From: Micromonospora vinacea
Lineage (GTDB): Bacteria > Actinomycetota > Actinomycetes > Mycobacteriales > Micromonosporaceae
Assembly: GCF_015751785.1 (NCBI RefSeq)
Contig: NZ_JADOTY010000001.1
Location: 2,790,001 to 2,854,000 of the forward strand
Length of the DNA stretch: 64,000 nucleotides
Direction of reading: 5' to 3'
Shown piece after piece: positions 35,559 through 44,134 of the stretch; position 1 is the stretch's first letter, and each line of letters begins with the position of its first letter. The translations under genes were made by a program, and so were the position numbers. The notes beneath the pieces were generated by a model. It was not told the DNA's origin and made no database searches. It was given only the letters and a program-made list of their open reading frames with translations.

Positions 35559-36405
35559 CGACCCGACGTTCGTCGAGCAGATCCAGCGGGACCTGCAGGA
35601 CGTGCGCTGGCTCGGCCCGGAGGAGATCCGTTCCCGGGCCCGTCGCCGCAGCCAGCGCAAGATCGTGGTGGCCACCGTCGTGCTGGCCCTGGCCGGGGTT
35701 TCGGCGGTGGCGGTCGCGGCGCCGAGAACGTCGTCGCCACCGGCTCAGCCAGCCGCCTCGGCCTCGCCGACCCGGCACGAGATCACCACCGACGCCCTGT
35801 TGCAGCCAGCCGACCTGCCGCAGCAGGTCGATGTGCAGCTCAGCCAGTCGGGGCTGGGCGAGCCGGTCCGGCTGGCGGACATGCTCAGCTACTGCCGGAC
35901 GAGCCAGGGACGGTCGGAGGGCTGGCAGACGTCAATCCTGTCCCGTTCACAGACGTTTGTGCCCAAGCGCGCTGCGCCGATCCTCACCCAGTCGGATGGT
36001 CTGGTCACGCAGGATCTTTTCCGGCTAGTACCCGAGACGGCCAGACAGCTCTTCGCCAGTTTGGACGACCTGGTCGCTCCGTGTGCCGAATGGCTGAGCG
36101 TTGGGCCGATCCTGACGGCAGGGGGGACCCGCACGGGGGAAGCGCTGCACCGGTGGTCGGTGGTGCAGCGGGGCTTCGCCGGGGACGACGCCGCCATCCT
36201 GCGGGACTCGCTCACCCTCACCCGGGACCTGGAGACCGGGCAGCCGCTCGGCGACCAGCCGTCGCCGATCCTGGTGGCGGTCGTCCGGGTCGGCGACACC
36301 GTCTCGGTACTCCGCCTCGGCTACGACGGCACCGAGGCCGAACTTGTCCAGCTCGCAGTGGCGGCGGCAGCGCGGATGTGTGCGGCCGCCAACCCGCCCT
36401 GCTGA
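35551..36405 (+). CDS. Membrane protein encoded with the ECF sigma factor
   Basis: A 284-residue protein with a short cytoplasmic N-terminus (1-36, rich in Arg), one membrane helix (about 37-57, KIVVATVVLALAGVSAVAVA) and an extracytoplasmic domain with a Pro/Ala linker and about 215 residues. It contains three or four Cys (YCRTSQ, PCAEWL, MCAAANPPC). It overlaps the sigma gene (8 nt) with GGAGGAG before the ATG. The topology suits an anti-sigma or sensor partner, but the N-terminus has no HxxxCxxC zinc motif and is too short for an anti-sigma domain of the usual size. Function is inferred from context only. Confidence 0.65.
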   Translation: MRDDPTFVEQIQRDLQDVRWLGPEEIRSRARRRSQRKIVVATVVLALAGVSAVAVAAPRTSSPPAQPAASASPTRHEITTDALLQPADLPQQVDVQLSQSGLGEPVRLADMLSYCRTSQGRSEGWQTSILSRSQTFVPKRAAPILTQSDGLVTQDLFRLVPETARQLFASLDDLVAPCAEWLSVGPILTAGGTRTGEALHRWSVVQRGFAGDDAAILRDSLTLTRDLETGQPLGDQPSPILVAVVRVGDTVSVLRLGYDGTEAELVQLAVAAAARMCAAANPPC

Positions 36406-36433
36406 CGCCGCCGGGGCGATCAAGGGACCGAGA

Positions 36434-38017
36434 TCAGAGCGGGATGTTGCCGTGCTTCTTGGGCGGCAGGGTCTCCCGCTTGGTGCGCAGGACGCGCAGC
36501 GCCCGGACGATCTGGGTGCGCGTCTCGTGCGGCGGGATCACCGAGTCGATGTACCCGCGCTCGGCCGCCACGTACGGGTTGGCCAGGGTGTCCTCGTACT
36601 CGGCGATCTTCTCGGCCCGGACCGCCGCCGGGTCCTCGGCGCCGGCCAGCTCGGAGCGGTAGAGGATGTTGACAGCGCCCTGGGCGCCCATCACCGCGAT
36701 CTGCGCGGTCGGCCAGGCGAAGTTCAGGTCCGCGCCGAGGTGCTTGGAGCCCATCACGTCGTACGCCCCGCCGTACGCCTTGCGGGTGATCACGGTGACC
36801 TTGGGGACGGTCGCCTCGGCGTACGCGTAGATGAGCTTCGCGCCCCGGCGGATGATCCCGTCCCACTCCTGACCGGTGCCGGGCAGGAAGCCGGGCACGT
36901 CCACGAAGGTCAGCACCGGGATGTTGAACGCGTCGCAGGTGCGGACGAACCGGGCGGCCTTCTCCGAGGCGGCGATGTCCAGGGTGCCGGCGAAGTGCAT
37001 CGGCTGGTTGGCCACCACACCGACCGGTCGCCCCTCGACCCGGCCGTAGCCGACCACGATGTTCTGCGCGTAGAGCGGCTGGACCTCCAGGAACTCCCCG
37101 TCGTCGAGGACGTGCTCGATCACCGTGTGGATGTCGTACGGCTGGTTGGCTGAGTCCGGGATCAGGGTGTCCAACTCCCGGTCCTCGTCGGTGACCTCAA
37201 GCGAAGCGGGGGCCTCGACCACGACCGGCTCGTCGAGGTTGTTCGACGGCAGGTACGACAGCAGCGCCTTGACGTAGTCGACAGCGTCCTCCTCGTCGCT
37301 GGCGAGGTAGTGCGCGTTGCCGCTGCGGGAGTTGTGCGTACGGGCGCCGCCCAGCTCCTCCATGCCGACGTCCTCGCCGGTCACCGTCTTGATCACGTCC
37401 GGCCCGGTGATGAACATGTGCGAGGTCTGGTCGACCATCACAGTGAAGTCGGTGACCGCCGGGGAGTAGACCGCGCCGCCGGCGCAGGGCCCCATGACCA
37501 GGGAGATCTGCGGGATGACGCCGGAGGCCCGCACGTTGCGGAAGAAGATCTCGCCGTAGAGGCCGAGCGAGACGACGCCCTCCTGGATGCGCGCGCCGCC
37601 GGAGTCGTTGATGCCGACCACCGGGCAACCGATCTTCATGGCCAGGTCCATCACCTTGACGATCTTCTCGCCGAAGACCTCGCCGAGCGAGCCGCCGAAG
37701 ACCGTGAAGTCCTGCGCGAAGACACACACCTGCCGGCCGTCCACCGTCCCGTAGCCGGTGACCACACCGTCGCCGTACGGGCGGTTCCGTTCCAGGCCGA
37801 AGGCCGTGGACCGGTGCCGGGCCAGTTCGTCGAGTTCGACGAAGGAGCCCTCGTCGAGGAGCATCTCGATCCGCTCGCGGGCGGTCTTCTTGCCGCGCGC
37901 GTGCTGCTTCTCCACCGCGCGGGCCGACCCGGCGTGCACCGCCTCGTCGACCCGGCGCTCCAGGTCCGCCAGCTTGCCCGCGGTGCTGTGGATGTTGGTC
38001 CCGGTCTCGGTAGTCAC
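36434..38017 (-). CDS. accD: Acyl-CoA carboxylase carboxyltransferase beta subunit
   Basis: A 527-residue biotin-dependent carboxyltransferase of the PccB/AccD5 type. The two crotonase-like domains are evident: N-terminal part with [27 protein letters not shown] and [16 protein letters not shown] (oxyanion region), C-terminal part with [37 protein letters not shown] and the terminal KHGNIPL. It carboxylates acetyl- or propionyl-CoA with carboxybiotin from the AccA subunit. The GTG start has TATATT exactly six bases upstream and no ribosome-binding site, so it is probably leaderless. birA is divergent, as in mycobacteria. AccE and Maf are encoded far downstream on the same strand. Confidence 0.93.
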   Translation of the reverse strand: MTTETGTNIHSTAGKLADLERRVDEAVHAGSARAVEKQHARGKKTARERIEMLLDEGSFVELDELARHRSTAFGLERNRPYGDGVVTGYGTVDGRQVCVFAQDFTVFGGSLGEVFGEKIVKVMDLAMKIGCPVVGINDSGGARIQEGVVSLGLYGEIFFRNVRASGVIPQISLVMGPCAGGAVYSPAVTDFTVMVDQTSHMFITGPDVIKTVTGEDVGMEELGGARTHNSRSGNAHYLASDEEDAVDYVKALLSYLPSNNLDEPVVVEAPASLEVTDEDRELDTLIPDSANQPYDIHTVIEHVLDDGEFLEVQPLYAQNIVVGYGRVEGRPVGVVANQPMHFAGTLDIAASEKAARFVRTCDAFNIPVLTFVDVPGFLPGTGQEWDGIIRRGAKLIYAYAEATVPKVTVITRKAYGGAYDVMGSKHLGADLNFAWPTAQIAVMGAQGAVNILYRSELAGAEDPAAVRAEKIAEYEDTLANPYVAAERGYIDSVIPPHETRTQIVRALRVLRTKRETLPPKKHGNIPL

Positions 38018-38023
38018 CCAGGG

Positions 38024-38095
38024 AATATAACGATGGTTCAGGTGGGTGCGGCTGTGCAGTACGCCTCAGTGTCGACCGGGGCACCGTCGTAGGCT
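38024..38095. promoter_or_regulatory. Divergent leaderless promoters of accD and birA
   Basis: TATATT on the minus strand (38029-38024) lies six bases before the accD GTG; TAGGCT on the plus strand (38090-38095) lies six bases before the birA ATG. The 84-bp region between the start codons therefore holds both promoters, which can be coregulated. I see no clear biotin operator palindrome. Confidence 0.6.
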
Positions 38096-38101
38096 GGCGG
38101 A

Positions 38102-38977
38102 ATGTCGGGCTCCCCGTACACCGATCTGGACCGGCCGCCGCTGTCGGCGGCCCGGCTGCGCCGCGCGTTGATCGCGCCGAACGGGCCGTGGACCCGGCTG
38201 GAGCTGCGTGCCGAGACCGGCTCCACGAACGCCGACGTGGCCGAGGCCGCCCGGGCCGACGAGCCCGAGGGCCTGGTCGTGGTCGCCGAACGGCAGACCG
38301 CGGGTCGGGGCCGGCGGGGTCGGGTCTGGCAGTCTCCGGCGCGGGCCGGCATCGCGACGAGTGTGCTGCTGCGGCCCGGCGAGGCCGTGCCGGACCGCGG
38401 CTGGCTGCCGGCGGCACCCACAGGGTACGGGTGGCTGCCGTTGCTGGCCGGCGTGGCGCTGGTCGAGGCGGTGGCCCGGCTGGCCGAGCTGGAGGCCACC
38501 CTCAAGTGGCCGAACGACCTGCTGATCGGCGACGCGAAGTGCGCGGGGGTGCTGGCCGAGGCGGTGCCCGGACGTGCGCCGGACCAACCGCCGGCCATCG
38601 TGCTGGGTATCGGGCTCAACGTGACGCTGCGCGCCGACGAGCTGCCGGTGAATCCGACCGGGCTGCCGGCCACCTCGCTCCAGTTGGCCGGCGCGGTGGC
38701 CACCGACCGGGATCCGCTGCTGCGGGCGCTGCTGCGCGCGGTCGCCGACTGGTACGACAGGTGGCGTTCGGCGGGCGGCGACGCCGTGGCCAGCGGCCTG
38801 CGTGACGCCTACCTGGAGGCCTGCGCGACGATCGGCCGCGAGGTACGCGTCCTGCTCCCCACCGGCGAGTCCCTGACCGGCACCGCCACCGGAGTGGACC
38901 CCGACGGCCAACTGATCGTCACCACCCCCACCGGCACCCGAACCCTGGCCGCAGGAGACGTGCTGCACCTCCGCTGA
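38102..38977 (+). CDS. birA: Biotin-[acetyl-CoA carboxylase] ligase
   Basis: A 291-residue biotin protein ligase. The biotinyl-AMP site is GRGRRGRVWQS (about residues 66-76), with the KWPNDLLIGDAKCAGVLAE segment at about 137-155 carrying the catalytic Lys, and GIGLNV downstream. A C-terminal SH3-like domain is present (about 235-290). There is no N-terminal helix-turn-helix, so it is a class I ligase without repressor function. It biotinylates the AccA subunit and is divergent from accD, the common actinobacterial arrangement. Start at a leaderless ATG, six bases after TAGGCT. Confidence 0.92.
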   Translation: MSGSPYTDLDRPPLSAARLRRALIAPNGPWTRLELRAETGSTNADVAEAARADEPEGLVVVAERQTAGRGRRGRVWQSPARAGIATSVLLRPGEAVPDRGWLPAAPTGYGWLPLLAGVALVEAVARLAELEATLKWPNDLLIGDAKCAGVLAEAVPGRAPDQPPAIVLGIGLNVTLRADELPVNPTGLPATSLQLAGAVATDRDPLLRALLRAVADWYDRWRSAGGDAVASGLRDAYLEACATIGREVRVLLPTGESLTGTATGVDPDGQLIVTTPTGTRTLAAGDVLHLR

Positions 38978-39057
38978 GGGGGCCGCGTGGCGGATGTTGT
39001 GGTGGGGCTTGGGGGGTTTACCGTCTGCGCGTCTAGAAAATCGCGTTGGAGGTTCCC

Positions 39058-39630
39058 GTGGCGTTTCCTGAAGACGTGCTCACCGAGGACGAGCACGTCG
39101 TGCTGCACCTGCACCCGCACTGGAAGGCGTTGATCCGGCCGATCGCGGTGCTGGTGCTGGCCATCGCCGCGGTGGTGGTCGGCGTGCTCCTGTTGCCGGA
39201 GAGTGGCGGCGGTTCGATAGCGCTGGCGGTGATCGGGGCGATCGCCCTGGTCGCGGTGGTCTGGCTCGGTCTGTGGCCGTTCCTGGTCTGGCGCACCACC
39301 CACTACCTGTTCACGAACGAGCGAGTCCTGCTCCAGCAGGGTGTGTTCTCCCGCGACCGGCGGGACCTCCCGCTCGCCCGGGTCAACGACCACTCGATGA
39401 ACCAGCGTTTCGTCGAGCGCCTGCTGGGCTGCGGGACGCTCACCATCGAGTCGGCCGGTGAGCGCGGCCAGTCGGTGCTCGCCGACGTGCCGGATGTCGG
39501 AAAGGTGCAGACCACCCTGTACGAGTTGGTCGAGGCACAGCACGACAAGCACTCGCTGGGCGATGGCGAGATGCGCGACATGCTCGCCGACATGCAGGAC
39601 GGCAAGCCGCTGCGCGACACCACTACCTGA
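39058..39630 (+). CDS. PH domain-containing membrane protein
   Basis: A 190-residue protein with two membrane helices near the N-terminus (about 25-45 and 55-80, the latter ending WPFLVWRTTHYLFTNERVLLQ) and a bacterial PH (YdbS/DUF304) domain at about 80-165 (LPLARVNDHSMNQRFVERLLGCGTLTIESAG). A polar C-terminal tail follows. This protein family, Rv3278c-like, is commonly found next to birA. Its function is unknown. The GTG at 39058 has GGAGG upstream. A terminator hairpin follows. Confidence 0.85.
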   Translation: MAFPEDVLTEDEHVVLHLHPHWKALIRPIAVLVLAIAAVVVGVLLLPESGGGSIALAVIGAIALVAVVWLGLWPFLVWRTTHYLFTNERVLLQQGVFSRDRRDLPLARVNDHSMNQRFVERLLGCGTLTIESAGERGQSVLADVPDVGKVQTTLYELVEAQHDKHSLGDGEMRDMLADMQDGKPLRDTTT

Positions 39631-39644
39631 TCCGGGCCGGTGGA

Positions 39645-39677
39645 GACCCGCCCCTGCCGTTGCGTCGGGGGCGGGTC
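39645..39677. terminator. Terminator hairpin between PH-domain and MaoC genes
   Basis: GACCCGCCCC (39645-39654) pairs with GGGGCGGGTC (39668-39677), a perfect 10-bp stem with a 13-nt loop. The right arm reaches the first bases of the MaoC stop. It can serve both convergent transcripts. Confidence 0.7.
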
Positions 39678-40356
39678 AGTCGTTTCGTTGAGGCTCGGCG
39701 GAGTCGCTGCTCACCGTCGGTGTGCCGTCGGACGACCCGGCGGTGGACGGGTCCGTAGCGGTCAGGCCGCTGTCGGGCCGGTCAGCCTCGGGCCGGTCGC
39801 CGTCGGTCGGGGCGGCTTCGGCGGTCTCGGCGGTCTCGGCTTCGGCGGGGTCGACTTCGACCGGGCGTACGGCGAACCAGCCACGGAAGCGGGTCCGCAG
39901 CACCTCCTGCTCGGGCCGGTCGTCCGGGCCGAGGCGCAGCATGGTGCCGGTGAGGCTGACAGTGCCGAGCCCGGGGCGGGCGGTCGACGGTCGGGCGCCC
40001 ATCACGTCGACCCGGACCGCGAGCCGGTCGCCGGCCCGTACGGGGGCGAGCCAGCGCAGCTCCTCCAGGCCGGGGGACGCGTCCGCGGCGGCCCGGGACA
40101 GCAGGTGGTCGACGTACGCGCGCATGAACAGGCTGACCGTGTAGAAGCCGCTGGCGATCAGACCGCCGTGCCGGCTCGCGGCGGCCAGGTCGGGGTCGAC
40201 GTGGTACCACTGCGGGTCGAAGCGGCGGGCGAAGGCGACCATCTCGTCGGCGTCCACGGTGACCACGCCGAGGTCGACGGTGAGCCCCGGCACGAGATCC
40301 TCGAAGAACAGCTCGGCCGGTCGCCCCGTGCCGGAGCGGGCGTCGGGCGCCGTCAC
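39676..40356 (-). CDS. MaoC family dehydratase
   Basis: A 226-residue hot-dog-fold hydratase of the MaoC type: ELFFEDLVPGLTVDLG at the start of the fold, then the active-site region FARRFDPQWYHVDPDLAAASRHGGLIASG, where Asp and His are the (R)-hydratase catalytic dyad. The fold ends around residue 165; the last 60 residues are an acidic, repetitive Ala/Asp/Glu/Ser/Thr tail of low complexity. Substrates are enoyl-CoA thioesters. The start GTG overlaps the GtrA stop (GTGA), which fixes it and couples the two. Confidence 0.85.
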   Translation of the reverse strand: MTAPDARSGTGRPAELFFEDLVPGLTVDLGVVTVDADEMVAFARRFDPQWYHVDPDLAAASRHGGLIASGFYTVSLFMRAYVDHLLSRAAADASPGLEELRWLAPVRAGDRLAVRVDVMGARPSTARPGLGTVSLTGTMLRLGPDDRPEQEVLRTRFRGWFAVRPVEVDPAEAETAETAEAAPTDGDRPEADRPDSGLTATDPSTAGSSDGTPTVSSDSAEPQRND

Positions 40357-41060
40357 CGGCGGGGCGCGCGGCGGGTGCTGACGTGCAGCTCCGCGGCGAG
40401 TTCCGCGTCCAGGTCGACGGCGGGGCTGACGCTCAGCCGGGTGGGCCGACCCTGGGTGGGTGCGCCGGGTGGCGAGTCGACGCGTTGCGCGGACTCCGCC
40501 TCCTCCAGCTCGGACACGGATTCCGCCAGCTCGGCGACCGGGTCCATCTCCGCCATGGTGTCCCACTCGTCGCGGGGAATGTCGTGCCAGGTGGAGTCGG
40601 GCTTCGCGGCCTCGTCCTCGGCCGGTGCGACGGGTTGGAAGACGAAGGTGCGGTATGACCAGAACCGGAACAGTGTGGCCAGCATGACGCCGACCGTCTT
40701 GGCCAGGTTCAGCGCCAGCAGACCGTGTAGGCCGAGGCCGTACTTGGCCGCCGCCACGGCACCCAGTTCAATGAGCAGGCCAGCGCCGTTGAACAGGAAG
40801 AAAAGGAGATATTCCCGGCGAAGCGCCGACTTCGGGCGATCGCGGTAGGTCCAGTGCCGATTCATCAGGTACGACGTGATGGTCGCGACGATGGTCGCGA
40901 TCACGGTCGCCTTCAACTGACCATTGACGAAAACGGTCAGTGCAAGGGCATTGAACACCGCGTAATTGATGACGGTGTTGATGCCGCCGACGATGCCGAA
41001 CTTGAGCGCCTCGTGGATGAACTTTTGCCAGCGCTCAGGCAGCAGGCGGACAAGACGCAT
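40353..41060 (-). CDS. GtrA family membrane protein
   Basis: A 235-residue protein with four helices of the GtrA/DPMS-type flippase family (about residues 20-135: EALKFGIVGGINTVINYAVF, then a second, third and fourth helix), ending in FRFWSYRTFVF, the family signature, followed by an acidic 95-residue cytoplasmic tail. GtrA proteins are thought to translocate polyprenyl-phosphate-linked sugars. The ATG at 41060 has TAAGGT seven bases upstream. It overlaps the MaoC gene, and a second GtrA gene lies upstream in the same direction. Compare Rv3277, a GtrA neighbour in the equivalent mycobacterial locus. Confidence 0.88.
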   Translation of the reverse strand: MRLVRLLPERWQKFIHEALKFGIVGGINTVINYAVFNALALTVFVNGQLKATVIATIVATITSYLMNRHWTYRDRPKSALRREYLLFFLFNGAGLLIELGAVAAAKYGLGLHGLLALNLAKTVGVMLATLFRFWSYRTFVFQPVAPAEDEAAKPDSTWHDIPRDEWDTMAEMDPVAELAESVSELEEAESAQRVDSPPGAPTQGRPTRLSVSPAVDLDAELAAELHVSTRRAPRR

Positions 41061-41123
41061 GCGAAACACCTTAGGGCAGTCGGTGCGGCCGGCGATCACC
41101 GGCCGAACGAGATGGGCGGCAGG

Positions 41124-41672
41124 TCACGCCTCGTGGTCACGGTCGGGATTCACCTGCGGAAGGGGCGGGGTTCCCGCTTCGACGAAGACGAACCGCCGGT
41201 ACGACCAGAATCGAAACAGCGTGGCGAACCCGGTGCCGACGATGTAGCTGGCGAGATTGTCCGCCAGGCGGGTCTGGAACACGGCCGGCCAGATGGCCCC
41301 GAGGCCGTAGCGGCTGAGCGCGAGGCAGGCCACGGTGATGCCGAGGCCGACGGCGTTGAAGAAGAAGAAGAGCGCGTACTCGCGGGCCGCGTTGTTGCGC
41401 TGGCGGTGCCGCCAGGTCCAGAACCGGTTGCCCACGAAGGCGACGGAGGCCGCGATCACGGTGGAGATCGTCTTCGCCGTCAGCTCTTCGACGCCGTGCT
41501 TGCTCGTCAGGTAGTTGAAGAGCGCGAAGTCGACGAGGAAGGCGAAACCACCCACTGTGGCGAACTTGCTCATCTCGCGCAGCAGGTGACCGAAGCGGTC
41601 GAGGAGTTTGCCGACGAGACCCTGTCGGGTCTGCCGGGGACCCGGTTGTTCCCCGGTCATCGTGGCGGCCAC
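41124..41672 (-). CDS. GtrA family membrane protein, second copy
   Basis: A 182-residue GtrA family protein: four helices (about 35-160), FVGNRFWTWRHRQ after helix two and FRFWSYRRFVF near the end. It is shorter than its neighbour because it lacks the acidic tail. The GTG at 41672 lies six bases after TAGGCT, so the transcript is probably leaderless. The two genes are on the same strand, 63 nt apart. They could form a hetero-oligomeric lipid-sugar flippase, or be redundant; nothing in the sequence decides. Confidence 0.87.
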   Translation of the reverse strand: MAATMTGEQPGPRQTRQGLVGKLLDRFGHLLREMSKFATVGGFAFLVDFALFNYLTSKHGVEELTAKTISTVIAASVAFVGNRFWTWRHRQRNNAAREYALFFFFNAVGLGITVACLALSRYGLGAIWPAVFQTRLADNLASYIVGTGFATLFRFWSYRRFVFVEAGTPPLPQVNPDRDHEA

Positions 41673-42099
41673 GGAGGGAGCCTACCGGCTGCCGGCCAGT
41701 CGGAGGGGTAGCTACGGCACGCGGGCGTGGTCTCCCGGAGGGGCCCATCGCCGTGTGTGTAGCCGTTGCACAGAGCGTAGCCAATTGGGAGGACTGAGCC
41801 GCCGTGGAACGGGAATCCCCGCACCGGTCGGCGGGGCAGGTCCACGGCCCGACCGCAACAAGCGTCCGCCGGGGTGCACAACAAGATTTGCGTGAAACTG
41901 CGCGGGAAAGCGGGTATCAGCTCGTGATGCCGCAGCGAGGCCGTAGCTTGTGCAGTTCTTCACAACCTGTCCCACTGACTCGGAAGGCTGCCCGGTTTAC
42001 GCTGAGGCCAATCCCAGGTTTCCACGAAGGCGACGCATCGCGCCGCTGAGTCTCGTGCATCCCATAGATCGGTCAGCGTCGACCACAAGGAGATGTGTC
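41673..42099. other. Intergenic region upstream of pckG (427 bp)
   Basis: No protein-coding frame is convincing. The left part carries the GtrA promoter (TAGGCT at 41684-41679). The middle (41860-41990) is less GC-rich and contains a perfect CRP-like palindrome at 41948-41965. AAGGAG lies before the pckG ATG. The distance from the CRP-like site to the start codon (about 135 nt) implies a long untranslated leader or a promoter downstream of the site. Confidence 0.6.
41948..41965. promoter_or_regulatory. CRP/GlxR-like palindrome upstream of pckG
   Basis: TTGTGCAGTTCTTCACAA is an exact TTGTG-N8-CACAA palindrome in the outer five bases of each side. PEP carboxykinase is a classical carbon-regulated gene, and GlxR or CRP control of gluconeogenesis is known in actinobacteria. 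Binding here is inferred. Confidence 0.6.
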
Positions 42100-43944
42100 A
42101 TGGTTGCTCCGGCTGTTGTGCGGGGTATCGATCAGGCCCCGACGTCCCATCCGAAACTGCTCGCCTGGGTCCGTGAGGTCGCGGAACTGACCACCCCCGA
42201 CCGTGTCGTCTGGGTGGACGGGTCCGACGAGGAGTGGCGCCGCCTCACTGACGAGCTGGTCGAGGCCGGCACCCTGATCCGGCTCAACCCGGAGAAGAAG
42301 CCCAACTCGTTCTACGCGCGCACCGACCCGACGGACGTCGCCCGGGTCGAGGAGCGCACCTACATCTGTTCCGTCGACGAGGCGGACGCCGGCCCCACCA
42401 ACAACTGGATGGCGCCGGCCGAGATGAAGCGGACGATGACGGAGCTGTACCGGGGCTCCATGCGCGGTCGCACCATGTACGTCATCCCGTTCGTCATGGG
42501 CCCGGTCGAGGCCGAGTCCCCGATGTTCGGTGTCGAGATCACCGACAGCCCGTACGTGGTCGCCTCGATGCGGATCATGACGCGGATGGGCACCCGGGTC
42601 CTCGAGGCCATGGGTGACGACGCGGACTTCGTGCACGCGCTGCACTCGATCGGCGCCCCGCTCGCGCCCGGCCAGGAGGATGTCGCCTGGCCGTGCAACG
42701 ACACCAAGTACATCTCGCACTTCCCGGAGAGCCGGGAGATCTGGTCGTACGGCTCGGGTTACGGCGGCAACTCGCTGCTGGGCAAGAAGTGCTACTCGCT
42801 GCGTATCGCCAGCGTGATGGGCCGGGACGAGGGCTGGCTCGCCGAGCACATGCTGATCCTCAAGATCACCTCTCCGGAGGGTCGGGTCTACCACATCGCC
42901 GGGGCGTTCCCGTCCGCCTGCGGCAAGACCAACCTCGCCATGGTGGAGCCGACGATTCCCGGCTGGAAGGTCGAGACCATCGGCGACGACATCGCCTGGA
43001 TGCGGTTCGGCCCGGATGGCCGCCTCTACGCGGTCAACCCCGAGTACGGCCTGTTCGGCGTCGCGCCCGGCACCGACTGGAAGACCAACGCCAACGCCAT
43101 GCGCACCCTGGACCGGGGCAACTCCGTCTTCACCAACGTCGGCCTCACCGACGACGGCGACGTCTGGTGGGAGGGCATGGGTGAGCCGCCGGCGCACCTG
43201 ATCGACTGGAAGGGCAACGACTGGACGCCGGAGAGCGACAGCCTGTCCTCCCACGCGAACAGCCGGTTCTGCACCCCGATCACCCAGTGCCCGATCCTCG
43301 CCGACGAGTACTTCGACCCGAACGGCGTGCCGATCGACGCGATCCTCTTCGGCGGACGCCGCAAGGACACCGTCCCGCTGGTGACCGAGGCCCGCGACTG
43401 GGTGCACGGCGTCTACATGGGCGCGACGCTCTCCTCGGAGACCACCGCCGCCGCGTCCGGCGCCGTCGGCGTGGTCCGACGGGACCCGATGGCGATGCTG
43501 CCCTTCATCGGCTACAACGCCGGGGACTACTTCCGGCACTGGATCGAGATGGGCAAGGGCGCCGACGGCGATGAGGCGAAGCTGCCGAAGATCTACTACG
43601 TCAACTGGTTCCGCAAGGACCCGGACGGCTCGTTCCTCTGGCCGGGCTTCGGGGAGAACTCCCGGGTGCTCAAGTGGGTCGTCGAGCGGATCGAGGGCAC
43701 TGCCGACGCGGTGGAGACGCCGGTCGGCATGGTCCCCGCGCCGGACGCCCTGGACGTCGAGGGCCTGGACATGACCCCGGAGGACGTTCGGATCGCACTG
43801 AAGGTCGACCCGGACGAGTGGCGTAACGAGCTGCCGATGATCACCGAGTGGTTCGAGAAGTTCGGTGACAAGCTGCCCGGCGTGCTCTGGGCCGAGTTGG
43901 ACGCGCTGCGCGCGCGCCTCGACGCCGTACAGCCGCAGCGCTAG
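42100..43944 (+). CDS. pckG: Phosphoenolpyruvate carboxykinase (GTP)
   Basis: A 614-residue GTP-dependent PEPCK, full length for the family. It converts oxaloacetate and GTP to PEP, GDP and CO2 in gluconeogenesis. Visible: [34 protein letters not shown], the P-loop region [13 protein letters not shown] with the hyper-reactive Cys of GTP enzymes, and the [13 protein letters not shown] region near the end. AAGGAG before the ATG at 42100 decides the start; the upstream in-frame extension crosses the CRP-like site. The stop codon TAG lies within the left end of a 169-bp palindromic element. Confidence 0.95.
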   Translation: MVAPAVVRGIDQAPTSHPKLLAWVREVAELTTPDRVVWVDGSDEEWRRLTDELVEAGTLIRLNPEKKPNSFYARTDPTDVARVEERTYICSVDEADAGPTNNWMAPAEMKRTMTELYRGSMRGRTMYVIPFVMGPVEAESPMFGVEITDSPYVVASMRIMTRMGTRVLEAMGDDADFVHALHSIGAPLAPGQEDVAWPCNDTKYISHFPESREIWSYGSGYGGNSLLGKKCYSLRIASVMGRDEGWLAEHMLILKITSPEGRVYHIAGAFPSACGKTNLAMVEPTIPGWKVETIGDDIAWMRFGPDGRLYAVNPEYGLFGVAPGTDWKTNANAMRTLDRGNSVFTNVGLTDDGDVWWEGMGEPPAHLIDWKGNDWTPESDSLSSHANSRFCTPITQCPILADEYFDPNGVPIDAILFGGRRKDTVPLVTEARDWVHGVYMGATLSSETTAAASGAVGVVRRDPMAMLPFIGYNAGDYFRHWIEMGKGADGDEAKLPKIYYVNWFRKDPDGSFLWPGFGENSRVLKWVVERIEGTADAVETPVGMVPAPDALDVEGLDMTPEDVRIALKVDPDEWRNELPMITEWFEKFGDKLPGVLWAELDALRARLDAVQPQR

Positions 43945-44109
43945 GGCGTGTTTCGGGGGTGTCGGTCGAGCCGAGCCGGAGTCCAGGCGTCGTCCGGCAA
44001 GGCGGAGCGGTGTCCGGATACCGGTGTTGTATCCGGACAGTGCGACAACGCCGCCGGGCGGCGGCTGGACCCGGCGCAGGCCGGCCAGCACCTCCGAAAC
44101 ACGCCCTAG
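43941..44109. repeat. 169-bp MITE-like palindromic element
   Basis: Terminal inverted repeats of 21 bp (43941-43961 and 44089-44109, one mismatch) start CTAGGGCGTGTTTCGG. The interior is largely self-complementary: GTCCAG/CTGGAC pair, and the centre is a perfect 11-bp stem TGTCCGGATAC (44011-44021 with 44029-44039) around a 7-nt loop. No transposase. Its left end includes the pckG stop. It could be a mobile miniature element or act as terminator of pckG. Confidence 0.8.
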
Positions 44110-44134
44110 GTGTGAAGACGGCCCCCTGCGGGCA

